A DNA stretch of 64,000 nt from RYN-230 sp963814645 (GTDB taxonomy: Bacteria > Actinomycetota > Actinomycetes > Streptosporangiales > Streptosporangiaceae), in assembly GCA_963814645.1 (NCBI GenBank), contig CAWFDX010000009.1:744001-808000 (forward strand), in the 5' to 3' direction. A program made the translations under genes and the position numbers. Shown piece by piece: positions 7,900 to 15,742 of the stretch. The first letter of the stretch is position 1. The number at the start of each line of letters is the position of its first letter. A model generated the notes under the pieces. The model did no database searches, was not told the DNA's origin, and saw nothing but the letters and a program-made list of their open reading frames with translations.

Positions 7900-8484
7900 T
7901 TACGCCCCGCGCCGGAAGCAGTCCCGCAAATGATCGTCGACCAGGCCGCAGGCCTGGAAGGTGGCGTAAACCGTGACCGGGCCGGAGAACGTGAAACCAC
8001 GGCCGCGCAGGTCCTTGGCCAGCGCGGTGGACGCCGGGGTCGACGCAGGCAGGTCGGCCAGGCTGACCGGGGGCACTGGCGCCGGATCCACCGCGTAGCT
8101 CCAGACCAGGGCGGCGAGCCCGCCCGGGATGGCCAGCGCGGCACTGGCGTTCTGAATAGTTGCTTCGATCTTGCGCCGGTTCCGGATGATGCCCGGGTCG
8201 CTGAGCAGCCGGTCCACGTCCGGCGGGCCGAAGCCAGCCAGCTGGGCCGGGTCGAAGCCGCGGAACGCGGCGCGGAAGTTCTCCCGCTTGCGCAGGACGG
8301 TCAGCCAGGACAGGCCGGACTGGAAGCCCTCCAGGCAGAGCCGCTCGAAGATGCCCTGGTCGGTGCGGACCGGCCGGCCCCATTCCGCGTCGTGGTAGCC
8401 GAGGAGCTCCGGCCCGCTCATCGCCCACGGGCAGCGCAGCTGGCCGTCCGGGCCGGGCTGGGCCGTACCGGGCCGGTCAGTCAT
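7900..8484 (-). CDS. tag: DNA-3-methyladenine glycosylase I
   Basis: Excises 3-methyladenine from alkylated DNA (base excision repair). A 194-residue protein with family features throughout: CPWAMSGPELLGYHDAEWG (zinc ligands Cys and His), CLEGFQSGLSWLTVLRKREN (catalytic-site Glu), DPGIIRNRRKIEATIQNA, and a C-terminal QACGLVDDHLRDCF that supplies the second His/Cys zinc pair. The start at ATG 8484 overlaps the stop of the upstream gene by 8 nt, so translation is probably coupled. The frame is open further upstream but that part is the shadow of the neighbour. Confidence 0.93.
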   Translation of the reverse strand: MTDRPGTAQPGPDGQLRCPWAMSGPELLGYHDAEWGRPVRTDQGIFERLCLEGFQSGLSWLTVLRKRENFRAAFRGFDPAQLAGFGPPDVDRLLSDPGIIRNRRKIEATIQNASAALAIPGGLAALVWSYAVDPAPVPPVSLADLPASTPASTALAKDLRGRGFTFSGPVTVYATFQACGLVDDHLRDCFRRGA

Positions 8485-9106
8485 CGCCGGGGGCGGCCGC
8501 CTCGCCGGAGGGCACCGCCGGGGCGGGCGGTGCGTCGTCCTGGGCCGCGGCACCCGTCGTGGCCTCGGCCGCCTCCGCCTCGGGCAGCTCGGGCTCGGCC
8601 GCCGCAGGCTCGGCCGCCGCAGGCTCGGCCGCCGCAGGCTCGGCCGCCGCAGGCTCGGCCGCCGCAGGCTCGGCCGCCGCAGGCTCGGCTGTCATAGGCT
8701 CGGCTGCCGCAGGCTCGGGCGCAACGGGCTCGGCCGCCGCGGCCGGCTCCGGCTCGGCCAGGGTCGCACTGGCGAACGTCGCGCTGCCGGCGGGCGCGGC
8801 GGTCCTGGGGCCGGACCGGAAATCGGCGAGCTGCTGGCGGAGAACAGCGATTTCGACGTCACGTTCGGTGACAATCTGCGCGATGCGGCTCAGCGCCTCA
8901 TCGGTCACCTGCGTGTTGTATCCCCACAGCGCAGCCGGCGGCCGCAGCATGGCCACGTCGGCGGCGGTGAGCAGGTCGCCCAGCGCGGGCGGGATGTAGT
9001 CGCGGGGGAATTCCGCCATCTCGCCACCGTGGCCCATGGCCACGGCGACCACGCCGGCGAGGATGACTGCCCCAGCAAGTAGCAGCAGAACGGACACAGT
9101 ATGCAT
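8477..9106 (-). CDS. DivIVA-domain-like membrane protein with Ala/Glu/Pro repeat tail
   Basis: A 209-residue protein. One N-terminal membrane helix (about residues 4-24) is followed by a short DivIVA-like segment (about 45-95: LTAADVAMLRPPAALWGYNTQ, then ALSRIAQIVTERDVEIAVLRQQL, helical). This resembles the small DivIVA-domain proteins encoded beside tag in Streptomyces, which may act at curved membrane or polar growth sites; that role is inferred. The C-terminal half is low complexity, with tandem AAAEP pentapeptides (about residues 127-172) encoded by a 15-bp DNA repeat. It overlaps tag by 8 nt. Confidence 0.72.
   Translation of the reverse strand: MHTVSVLLLLAGAVILAGVVAVAMGHGGEMAEFPRDYIPPALGDLLTAADVAMLRPPAALWGYNTQVTDEALSRIAQIVTERDVEIAVLRQQLADFRSGPRTAAPAGSATFASATLAEPEPAAAAEPVAPEPAAAEPMTAEPAAAEPAAAEPAAAEPAAAEPAAAEPAAAEPELPEAEAAEATTGAAAQDDAPPAPAVPSGEAAAPGDD
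8594..8728. repeat. 15-bp tandem repeat inside the DivIVA-like gene
   Basis: Nine 15-bp units reading CTCGGCCGCCGCAGG on the plus strand. The first six (8594-8683) are identical and the last three are degenerate. They are in frame and encode AAAEP on the minus strand. Confidence 0.9.
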
Positions 9107-9158
9107 CGTGCCATGCGCGGCGACCGCGGGGGGGATCCGGCGCCGGCGAACCGCTGGC

Positions 9159-9932
9159 TCAGCTCACCCCGGGGGCCGGATCGGAGCCATTACGCTGCGC
9201 GTGCGCCCGCTGGATGACGCTGATCGCCTCGGCCGGGTCGTCCACCACGAACAACAGGTCCTCATCCCCCGCCGAGATCTTGCCGCTGCCCAGCACACTC
9301 TGCCGGATCCAGGACAGCAGGCCGGACCAGTACTCGCTGCCCACCAGCACGATGGGGAACTTCGTGATCTTGCCGGTCTGCACCAGGGTCAGCGCCTCGA
9401 ACAGTTCGTCCAGCGTGCCGAACCCGCCGGGCAGCACCACGAACGCCTGCGAGTATTTGATGAAGACGGTCTTGCGGACGAAGAAATAGCGGAACTCCAG
9501 GCCGATCTCGACGTAATCGTTCAGGCCCATCTCCGTGGGCAGTTCGATACCCAGCCCGACCGAGACGCCGCCCGCGGTGGTGGCGCCCTTGTTAGCCGCT
9601 TCCATTACCCCCGGGCCGCCGCCGGTGATGACCGCGTACCCGGCCTCGGCCAGGCCTTTCCCAATCGCCTCGGCCTGGTCGCACTCCACGCTGCCCGGCT
9701 CGGCCCGGGCACTGCCGAACACCGACACGGCCGGGCCCAGTTCGGCGAGCAGCCCGAAGCCCTCCACGAACTCGGCCTGGATCCGCAAGACCCGCCAGGG
9801 GTCGGTATGTACCCAGTCGCCCGGCCCGCGCCGGTCGAGCAGCCGCTGGTCGGTCGTGGTCTTCGGGATGAAGTCGCCGCGCAGCGTGGCTGGGCCCTGA
9901 CGGCGGACGCGGCGACGTGATTCTGGTTGCAC
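9159..9932 (-). CDS. TIGR00730 / LOG-family Rossmann protein
   Basis: About 257 residues with the lysine-decarboxylase-like (LOG) signatures GGGPGVMEAANKGA and LPGGFGTLDELFEA. LOG proteins are nucleoside-5'-monophosphate phosphoribohydrolases (cytokinin-activating in plants); the bacterial role is usually a nucleotide hydrolase of unknown physiology. The N-terminal TTDQRLLDRRGPGDWVHTDPW is typical of the actinobacterial subgroup. Start GTG 9932 (VQPESRRR) has a weak SD; GTG 9953, seven codons earlier, is equally possible. The open frame continues to 10865 only as antisense of the next gene. Confidence 0.85.
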   Translation of the reverse strand: MQPESRRRVRRQGPATLRGDFIPKTTTDQRLLDRRGPGDWVHTDPWRVLRIQAEFVEGFGLLAELGPAVSVFGSARAEPGSVECDQAEAIGKGLAEAGYAVITGGGPGVMEAANKGATTAGGVSVGLGIELPTEMGLNDYVEIGLEFRYFFVRKTVFIKYSQAFVVLPGGFGTLDELFEALTLVQTGKITKFPIVLVGSEYWSGLLSWIRQSVLGSGKISAGDEDLLFVVDDPAEAISVIQRAHAQRNGSDPAPGVS

Positions 9933-10058
9933 TCTCCCGATCCTGCCATGCACTCTGGGCTGCTCAGCGCACCTGAGGATGGGCGGACCGGGACACACCG
10001 CGGGACGTTCCCTGGCGGCTTGTGCACGTAATTCCGCACGCACGGGTAACTTCGGCAT

Positions 10059-10967
10059 GTGCCAAGAAGCCGGCCCACCGCGCGGCCCAGGAAGAGCGGC
10101 CGCCGGGCGTTCATCGCGACCGTCCTGCTCGCCGTGCTGGCCGGCGGCGGTTACCTGGTGTGGCACGCGTTCGCGCCGGTGATCGCCCCGGTGCTGACCG
10201 GGTCGGGCTGCGTGGCCACCGGCGATCACCAGAGCATCCTGCTCGACACCGAGCAGGGGTCCATCGCGGCCACCATCGCCGGCGTGGCCCACCGGCAGGC
10301 GATGCCGCGGCTGGCCGTCACCATCGCGTACGCGACCGCGATGCAGGAGTCCAAGCTGCACAACCTGAACTACGGCGACCGGGACTCGGTCGGCGTCTTC
10401 CAGCAGCGGCCTTCCGAGGGCTGGGGACCGCGGAAGGACCTGGAGGACCCGATCTACGCCAGCACCAAGTTCTTCCGCGCGCTCAAGGCCATCCCCGGCT
10501 ACCAGAAGATGCCCGTGTACCAGGCGGCGCAGGCGGTCCAGCACAGCGCGGACGGGGCGGCCTACACCCAGTACGAGAAGATGGCCGCGGCCATGACCCC
10601 GGCGTTCACCGGGCAGCGCGGGCATGCGGTCTACTGCTGGTCCGGCTCGGCCAGCCGGGCACCGGCCGACGTGACCGGGATCACCAGCGGGCTCGGCAGC
10701 ACGTTCGGCGCGACGGTGACCCGTGAGGTGACCGCTCAGCGGGACAGCCGGGGCAGTTCGGCGGATGGGAACAGCACCCGTCTGCAGGTCCGGGTCGGGC
10801 CGCCACGATTCGGCTGGGAAGTGGCCTCGTGGCTGGTGACTCACGCCAGCACGTACCACATCCACCAGATCCGCTACGGCGGGTTCGAGTGGCGCGCCAC
10901 GGCCAGCAGCAAGGGCTGGGTCCGCGACGCGGGCGCACCGCCCACGGGCAGCCTGGAGCTGAGCTGA
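10059..10967 (+). CDS. Membrane-anchored lysozyme-fold-like hypothetical protein
   Basis: 302 residues. A basic N-terminus (RSRPTARPRKSGRR) and one membrane helix (about 17-37) point to an extracytoplasmic protein. The region ATAMQESKLHNLNYGDRDSVGVFQQRPSEGWG recalls the Glu-containing active-site stretch of transglycosylase/lysozyme-fold proteins. Homologues in actinobacteria are often labelled heavy-metal transporter or hypothetical without experimental support. The ~80 C-terminal residues (RVGPPRFGWEVASWLVTHA ... ISYGGFEWRA-type segment) look like a separate domain. GTG start; the 126-nt divergent gap to the LOG gene should hold promoters for both. Confidence 0.65.
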   Translation: MPRSRPTARPRKSGRRAFIATVLLAVLAGGGYLVWHAFAPVIAPVLTGSGCVATGDHQSILLDTEQGSIAATIAGVAHRQAMPRLAVTIAYATAMQESKLHNLNYGDRDSVGVFQQRPSEGWGPRKDLEDPIYASTKFFRALKAIPGYQKMPVYQAAQAVQHSADGAAYTQYEKMAAAMTPAFTGQRGHAVYCWSGSASRAPADVTGITSGLGSTFGATVTREVTAQRDSRGSSADGNSTRLQVRVGPPRFGWEVASWLVTHASTYHIHQIRYGGFEWRATASSKGWVRDAGAPPTGSLELS

Positions 10968-11126
10968 TAGCCTGCGGCCGGCTGGGGAATCTCACCGCCC
11001 AGGGTGCGCCGGGGCCCGCCTGGCCGGGATACTTATCAGGACCCGGGATACTGGGAGCCCTGCAGTTATTTGGGTCTGCTCACAAGTCCCCCCACCGGGA
11101 CAGCGCGGGAAAGAGGAGTTCCGAAC

Positions 11127-11454
11127 GTGACGTACATCATCGCGCAGCCCTGCGTCGATGTGCTCGACAAGTCGTGCATTGAGGAATGCCCCGTTCGACT
11201 GCATCTACGAGGGCGAGCGCATGCTCTACATACACCCCGACGAGTGCGTGGACTGCGGTGCCTGCGAGCCGGTCTGCCCCGTCGAGGCGATCTTTTACGA
11301 AGACGACGTGCCGGACCAGTGGAAGGACTACTACAAGGCCAACGTCGAGTTCTTCGAGGACCTCGGCTCGCCTGGCGGCGCGGCCAAGGTCGGCAAGATC
11401 AACAAGGATCACGCGCTGATCGTGGCGCTGCCGCCGCAGGCCGAAGAGAGCTGA
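11127..11454 (+). pseudogene. fdxA: Seven-iron ferredoxin FdxA, frameshifted by one extra base
   Basis: Small [3Fe-4S][4Fe-4S] electron carrier. The N-terminal part (from GTG 11127, SD AAGAGGAG) reads TYIIAQPCVDVLDKSCIEECPV, then the frame shifts by +1 near 11190-11193, where GTTCGAC stands in place of the expected GTCGAC. The rest continues in the next frame as DCIYEGERMLYIHPDECVDC, GACEPVCPVEAIFYED and ends AEES-stop at 11454. All seven expected cysteines are present if the extra T is ignored. Either a recent inactivating mutation or a sequencing error. The 159-nt gap upstream contains two copies of CGGGATACT (11025 and 11044), 19 nt apart, a possible regulatory site. Confidence 0.85.
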
Positions 11455-12551
11455 TCCTGGCCGCGCGGCTGCCGCGCTTCCCCTGGGACCGGCTCGCCCC
11501 GTACGGCGACAAGGCACGGGCCCATCCCGGTGGGATCGTGGATCTGTCCGTCGGCACGCCGGTCGACCCGGTGCCGCCGGTGGTGGCCGACGCGCTGCGG
11601 GCCGCCGCCAACGCCCCCGGCTACCCAGCCACGCACGGCACCCCCGCGCTCCGCCAGGCGGCGTCCGGCTGGCTGGCCCGGCGGCATGGGGTGACCGTGC
11701 CGCCGGAGTCGGTGCTGCCGCTGATCGGCACCAAGGAGTTCATCGCCGGGCTGCCCACGCTGCTCGGCTGCGGCCGCGGCGACGTGGTCGTCTATCCGGA
11801 ACTCGCCTACCCGACCTATGACATCGGCGCCCGGCTGGCCGGGGCCCAGGGCGTCGCCGCCGACGGCCTGACCACGCTCGGCCCCGAGCGCGTCCGGCTG
11901 GCCTGGGTCAACTCGCCGGGCAACCCGACCGGACGGGTGCTGCCGCCCGCGCACCTGGCCAAGATGGTGAGCTGGGCCCGGGAGCGCGGGGCGGTGCTCG
12001 CGTCCGACGAGTGCTACCTCGGCCTGGGCTGGACCACCGAACCGGTCTCGATCCTGCATCCCGACGTGTCCGGGTCTTCCGCCGCGGGCGTCCTCGCGGT
12101 GCACTCGCTGTCCAAACGGTCGAACCTGGCCGGCTACCGGGCCGGGTTCGTCACCGGCGACCCGGACCTCGTCAGCAGGCTGCTGGAGATCCGCAGGCAC
12201 GCCGGGATGATGATGCCGGCGCCGGTTCAGGCCGCGATGGCCGCCGCGCTGGACGACGACGAGCACGCCGGCCGGCAGCGCGCGGTGTACGCGGCGCGGC
12301 GCGACCGGCTGCTGGCCGCGTTCCAGGGGGCCGGCTGGGAGATCAGCCACTCCGAGGCCGGGCTGTATCTGTGGGCGCGGCGGCCTGGCCAGGACGGCTG
12401 GGGGGCGGTCGAACTGCTGGCCGGCCTGGGCATCCTGGTCGCCCCGGGCGAGTTCTACGGTCCGGCCGGGCGCGAGCACGTCCGGATCGCACTTACCGCC
12501 ACCGACGAGCGCATCGACGTGGCGGTACAGCGGCTCGCGGAACTGTCGTAG
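11451..12551 (+). CDS. dapC: N-succinyldiaminopimelate aminotransferase
   Basis: PLP enzyme of the lysine/meso-diaminopimelate pathway, class I aminotransferase fold. The family N-terminus RLPRFPWDRLAPYG, VDLSVGTPVDPVPP, the VNSPGNPTGRVLP loop and the PLP-lysine motif HSLSKRSNLAGYRAGF are all visible; it ends at the usual length (about 366 residues). fdxA-dapC adjacency is standard in actinobacteria. No ATG, GTG or TTG lies in frame near the conserved N-terminus; the best candidate is CTG 11451, overlapping the fdxA stop as CTGA behind GAAGAGAG. The start is therefore uncertain. Confidence 0.85.
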   Translation: MILAARLPRFPWDRLAPYGDKARAHPGGIVDLSVGTPVDPVPPVVADALRAAANAPGYPATHGTPALRQAASGWLARRHGVTVPPESVLPLIGTKEFIAGLPTLLGCGRGDVVVYPELAYPTYDIGARLAGAQGVAADGLTTLGPERVRLAWVNSPGNPTGRVLPPAHLAKMVSWARERGAVLASDECYLGLGWTTEPVSILHPDVSGSSAAGVLAVHSLSKRSNLAGYRAGFVTGDPDLVSRLLEIRRHAGMMMPAPVQAAMAAALDDDEHAGRQRAVYAARRDRLLAAFQGAGWEISHSEAGLYLWARRPGQDGWGAVELLAGLGILVAPGEFYGPAGREHVRIALTATDERIDVAVQRLAELS

Positions 12552-12591
12552 GTCTCCGGGATCGTTGCCTCCAGACAGAAAGGAGGGGACC

Positions 12592-13161
12592 ATGACAGTC
12601 GTGACCACTCCCGGCGATGTCGCACACCCCTTCACGGTCAGCGACCTGGAGGAGATGCCGGATGACGGTCGCCGGTACGAACTTATCGACGGGGAACTCC
12701 TGGTGAGCCCAGCTCCGGGCTGGGCACATCAGCAGGCGACAGGTGCCCTATATGTGGCGCTGTATCAAGTCTGCCCGGCCAGCATGCGGGTGCTTATGGC
12801 GCCGTTCGCCGTGCGCCCGGACAAGAACAACGAGGTCCAGCCCGATGTCCTGGTAGCCCGGTACAAGGATCTCACGGAGCAAGGCCTGCCCCGGGCTCCG
12901 CGGCTCGCTGTCGAAGTGATCTCACCGACCAGCCGGCTGCGCGACGCCAGCCTGAAGAAGGCGGTCTACGCCCGGCTGGGCACCCCCTCCTACTGGCTGG
13001 TCAACCCGAACCCGGGCAAACCGTCCCTCACCGTGTTCGAGTTGTCCGGCCGGGAGTACACCGAGGCCGGGCACGTGACAGGCGACCAGCCCTGGGATGC
13101 AACCCGGCCGTTTCCGGTGCGGGTGGTGCCCGCCGACCTGGTGCGCGGGCTGCGGCTCTGA
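12592..13161 (+). CDS. Uma2-family PD-(D/E)XK nuclease-fold protein (DUF820)
   Basis: 189 residues, ATG 12592 behind AAAGGAGG. The restriction-endonuclease-like fold is indicated by RYELIDGELLVSPAP (Glu), EVQPDVLVAR (Asp), LAVEVISPTSRLRDASLKK (Glu, Lys) and YARLGTPSYWLVNP. Uma2 proteins are abundant in cyanobacteria and actinobacteria; their biological role is not established. It stands alone between dapC and cysS without a methylase or toxin partner, so no defence function is claimed. Confidence 0.85.
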   Translation: MTVVTTPGDVAHPFTVSDLEEMPDDGRRYELIDGELLVSPAPGWAHQQATGALYVALYQVCPASMRVLMAPFAVRPDKNNEVQPDVLVARYKDLTEQGLPRAPRLAVEVISPTSRLRDASLKKAVYARLGTPSYWLVNPNPGKPSLTVFELSGREYTEAGHVTGDQPWDATRPFPVRVVPADLVRGLRL

Positions 13162-13207
13162 TCAGGCGCTGGCGTCCTAACCCCGGCGCCCGCCATAGGC
13201 TGGGGGC

Positions 13208-14632
13208 GTGCTGCGGCTCTATGACACCCGGACCCGGCAGGTGGAACCAATCGAGCCAGCTGGCCGGGCCAGCCTGCGCGTCTACACCTGCGGGCCGACC
13301 GTGTACCGCTCCGCGCACGTCGGCAACCTGCGCTCCTATCTGCTGGCCGACCTGATCCGGCGGACCGCGGAACACGACCAGCTCACGGTCATCAGCTGCC
13401 AGAACATCACCGACGTGGGGCACCTGGCCGACGACAACGAGAGCGACCCGGATGGCGAGGACAAGATCATCGCCCAGGCCCGGGCCGAGGGCCGCGGTGC
13501 GCTGGACATCGCACGGCACTACGAGGCGGAGTTTGACGCGGACTGCGCCGCGCTGAACATCCGCCCGGCCGGCACCGCGCCGCGGGCCAGCGAGTCCATC
13601 GAGCTGATGATCGAGCTGATCAGCACGCTGCTGGAGACCGGCCACGCGTACCCGACCGCGGCCGGCTCGGTGTACTTCGCGGCCCGCTCCTTCCCCAGCT
13701 ACGGCGAGCTGTCCGGGAACCGGCTCGCGGACCTGCGCCCCGGGCACCGGACTGAAGCCCGTGGTGGCAGACAGAGCGTTGACCCGGACAAGCGGTTCCA
13801 CGCGGACTGGGCGCTGTGGAAAGCCGCGCCGGCCGGCCGGGAGCTGACCTGGGCGGCGCCCTGGGGCACCGGGTTCCCGGGCTGGCACACCGAGTGCTCC
13901 GCGATGTCCCTGCACCACCTGGGCGACACCATCGACGTGCACACCGGCGGGATCGACCTGCGCTTCCCGCACCACGAGGACGAGCGGGCGCAGTCGGACA
14001 GCGTCACCGGGCACGAGGTGGTCCGGCACTGGGTACACGGCGAGCACCTGCTGTTCGAGGGCCGGAAGATGGCCAAGTCCACCGGGAACGTGGTGCTACT
14101 CGGCGATCTGGCCGGGCGTGGGCTTGACCCGCTGGCGCTCCGGCTGGCGTTCTCCGAGCACCGGTACCGGCAGCAGATGAACCTGACCTGGAGCACGCTG
14201 GAAGCGGCCGACGCCACGGTGCGCCGGTGGCGGCAGCGGGTGGCCGAGTGGGCCAACTCGCCGAGCCGGCCGATGTGCGCTCAGTATGTGGCCGACTTCC
14301 TCGGCGCATTCGACGACGACCTGGACACCCCGGCCGCGCTGCGCGTGCTGCGCACGCTGGAGAAAGACAGCGAGATCCCGCCGGGCGCCAAGTTCGAGAC
14401 GTTCGTCTACGCCGACCAGTTGCTCGGCCTGGATCTGGCCCGGGACATCGGCCGCGCACCGGCCGCGCCGCCGCTGCCGGCCGGGGCTGCCGAGCTGCTC
14501 CAGGCCCGGGCGGCGGCCCGCGAGGCGGCCGACTGGCCCGCCGCGGACCGGCTGCGCGGCGAGCTGGCCGCGCTGGGCATCACGGTGCGGGACTCATCGC
14601 AGGGCCAGGCCTGGACCGTCGCCCCATCCTGA
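13208..14632 (+). CDS. cysS: Cysteinyl-tRNA synthetase
   Basis: 474 residues. Class I synthetase: YTCGPTVYRSAHVGNLRSY contains the first zinc cysteine and the HIGH-equivalent HVGN; WHTECSAMS supplies the second Cys, and DLRFPHHEDERAQS the His/Glu ligands and specificity residues. The KMSKS loop is KMAKSTGN (Ala instead of Ser). The GPTVY motif and the C-terminal tRNA-binding extension argue for CysRS rather than the mycothiol ligase MshC. Actinobacteria may carry a second cysS, so this could be either copy. Confidence 0.9.
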   Translation: MLRLYDTRTRQVEPIEPAGRASLRVYTCGPTVYRSAHVGNLRSYLLADLIRRTAEHDQLTVISCQNITDVGHLADDNESDPDGEDKIIAQARAEGRGALDIARHYEAEFDADCAALNIRPAGTAPRASESIELMIELISTLLETGHAYPTAAGSVYFAARSFPSYGELSGNRLADLRPGHRTEARGGRQSVDPDKRFHADWALWKAAPAGRELTWAAPWGTGFPGWHTECSAMSLHHLGDTIDVHTGGIDLRFPHHEDERAQSDSVTGHEVVRHWVHGEHLLFEGRKMAKSTGNVVLLGDLAGRGLDPLALRLAFSEHRYRQQMNLTWSTLEAADATVRRWRQRVAEWANSPSRPMCAQYVADFLGAFDDDLDTPAALRVLRTLEKDSEIPPGAKFETFVYADQLLGLDLARDIGRAPAAPPLPAGAAELLQARAAAREAADWPAADRLRGELAALGITVRDSSQGQAWTVAPS

Positions 14633-14652
14633 TCACGCAACGATTCGCCGTC

Positions 14653-14734
14653 CCAGCCAGATATTCGCAACGAATCGACGGCTGGACGCAGCTTGCGCGC
14701 ATTCATCCCATTGGATCCAGCTCTTACGCTGGAT
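14653..14734. promoter_or_regulatory. Two dyads in the promoter region of the arginine/ornithine operon
   Basis: The first (14653-14685) is a nested symmetrical dyad: CCAGCC-agat-ATTCG-caa-CGAAT-cgac-GGCTGG. The second (14715-14734) is ATCCAGC-tcttac-GCTGGAT. Both share CCAGC/GCTGG arms and lie in the 139-nt gap before the dimethylargininase-like gene. Lrp/AsnC-type regulators commonly sit beside rocD operons and bind such repeated dyads; that assignment is inference. Confidence 0.4.
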
Positions 14735-14771
14735 TAGCTGATCATCTGCACCTGGTACCGAGAGGAGTTCG

Positions 14772-15710
14772 ATGACCGCTACCTACCCGGCCGCGCTGAC
14801 CGGACCGGCGCCCGGCACCGGCCTGGCCGGCCTGCCCGGCACCGGCCTGCCCGGCACCGGCCTGGCCGAGCAGCCCGGCACCGGCCTGGCCGAGCAGCCC
14901 ACCGCCCGGACGCCGCAGCCCAGGTCCTACCTGATGTGCCGGCCAGAGCACTTCACCGTGCGGTACGCCATCAACCCGTGGATGGCCAGCGGCGAAACGG
15001 TCAACACGGCCCGGGCTATCCGCCAGTGGCAGGGGCTGCTGAATGCCTACACCAGCCTCGGCCACGCGGTGCAGTTCATCGACGGCCGTCCAGACCTGCC
15101 GGACATGGTGTTCGCGGCCAACGGCGCCACCGTGATCGGCGGCACCGTGCTGGGCGCCCGGTTCCGCTATCCGGAGCGGGCCGCCGAAGGCCCGGCCTAT
15201 CTGGACTGGTTCCGCCGCCGCGGGTACCGCGCGGTGCACGAACCGGGCCGGGTCAACGAGGGTGAGGGCGACATCGTGCACGCGGGCCGGGTCATCCTGG
15301 CCGGGCACGGCTTCCGCACCGAAGCCGGCGTGCGGGACGAACTCGAAGCGCTGTTCGGGCTGCCGGTCATCAGCCTGCGCCTGGTCAACCCGCGCTTCTA
15401 CCACCTGGACACCGCGTTGTGCGTGCTCGACGCGCACACCGCCGCCTACTACCCGGCGGCGTTCGACCCGGCCGGGCGCGCCGCGCTGGCTGGGCACTTC
15501 GCCCAGCTGATCGAGGCCAGCGACGAGGACGCCGGGGTACTCGGGCTGAACGCGGTCAGCGATGGCCGCCACGTCATCCTGCCCGCCCAGGCCACCGGGC
15601 TGGCCGCCGGCCTGGCCGCCCGCGGATTCGAGCCGGTCCCGGTGGACATGTCGGAGTTCCGCAAGGCCGGCGGCGGGCCGAAGTGCTGCACACTGGAGCT
15701 GCGGCCATGA
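14772..15710 (+). CDS. Dimethylargininase-like amidinotransferase-superfamily hydrolase
   Basis: 312 residues. Guanidine-group hydrolase fold: VNEGEGDIVHAG, NPRFYHLDTALCVLD (His) and the C-terminal catalytic Cys in GGGPKCCTLEL. The family hydrolyses dimethylarginine or arginine. Its pairing with ornithine aminotransferase (as in Rv2323c-rocD1) suggests a step that delivers ornithine or a related product to RocD. The first ~45 residues hold repeats of the type PGTGLAEQ/PGTGLAGL (codons from about 14808 to 14900), absent from most homologues. ATG at 14772 with GAGGAG upstream; the stop overlaps a possible ATG (15707) of the next gene. Confidence 0.85.
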   Translation: MTATYPAALTGPAPGTGLAGLPGTGLPGTGLAEQPGTGLAEQPTARTPQPRSYLMCRPEHFTVRYAINPWMASGETVNTARAIRQWQGLLNAYTSLGHAVQFIDGRPDLPDMVFAANGATVIGGTVLGARFRYPERAAEGPAYLDWFRRRGYRAVHEPGRVNEGEGDIVHAGRVILAGHGFRTEAGVRDELEALFGLPVISLRLVNPRFYHLDTALCVLDAHTAAYYPAAFDPAGRAALAGHFAQLIEASDEDAGVLGLNAVSDGRHVILPAQATGLAAGLAARGFEPVPVDMSEFRKAGGGPKCCTLELRP

Positions 15711-15742
15711 TCGGGGGAACAGCCGTGCGAGGGGAAAGTACC

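Noticed and set aside
9954..10865. N-terminal extension of ~300 residues on the LOG protein
   Set aside because: It is antisense of the membrane protein gene at 10059-10967 and has no conserved features; the family N-terminus starts near 9932-9953.
12592..13161. Uma2 protein as part of a restriction or defence system
   Set aside because: No methyltransferase, helicase or toxin partner beside it; neighbours are housekeeping genes.
13208..14632. MshC (mycothiol cysteine ligase) instead of CysS
   Set aside because: The sequence has the CysRS-type CGPTVY/HVGN start and a C-terminal tRNA-binding region; MshC is shorter and has GITPYDATH-type motifs.
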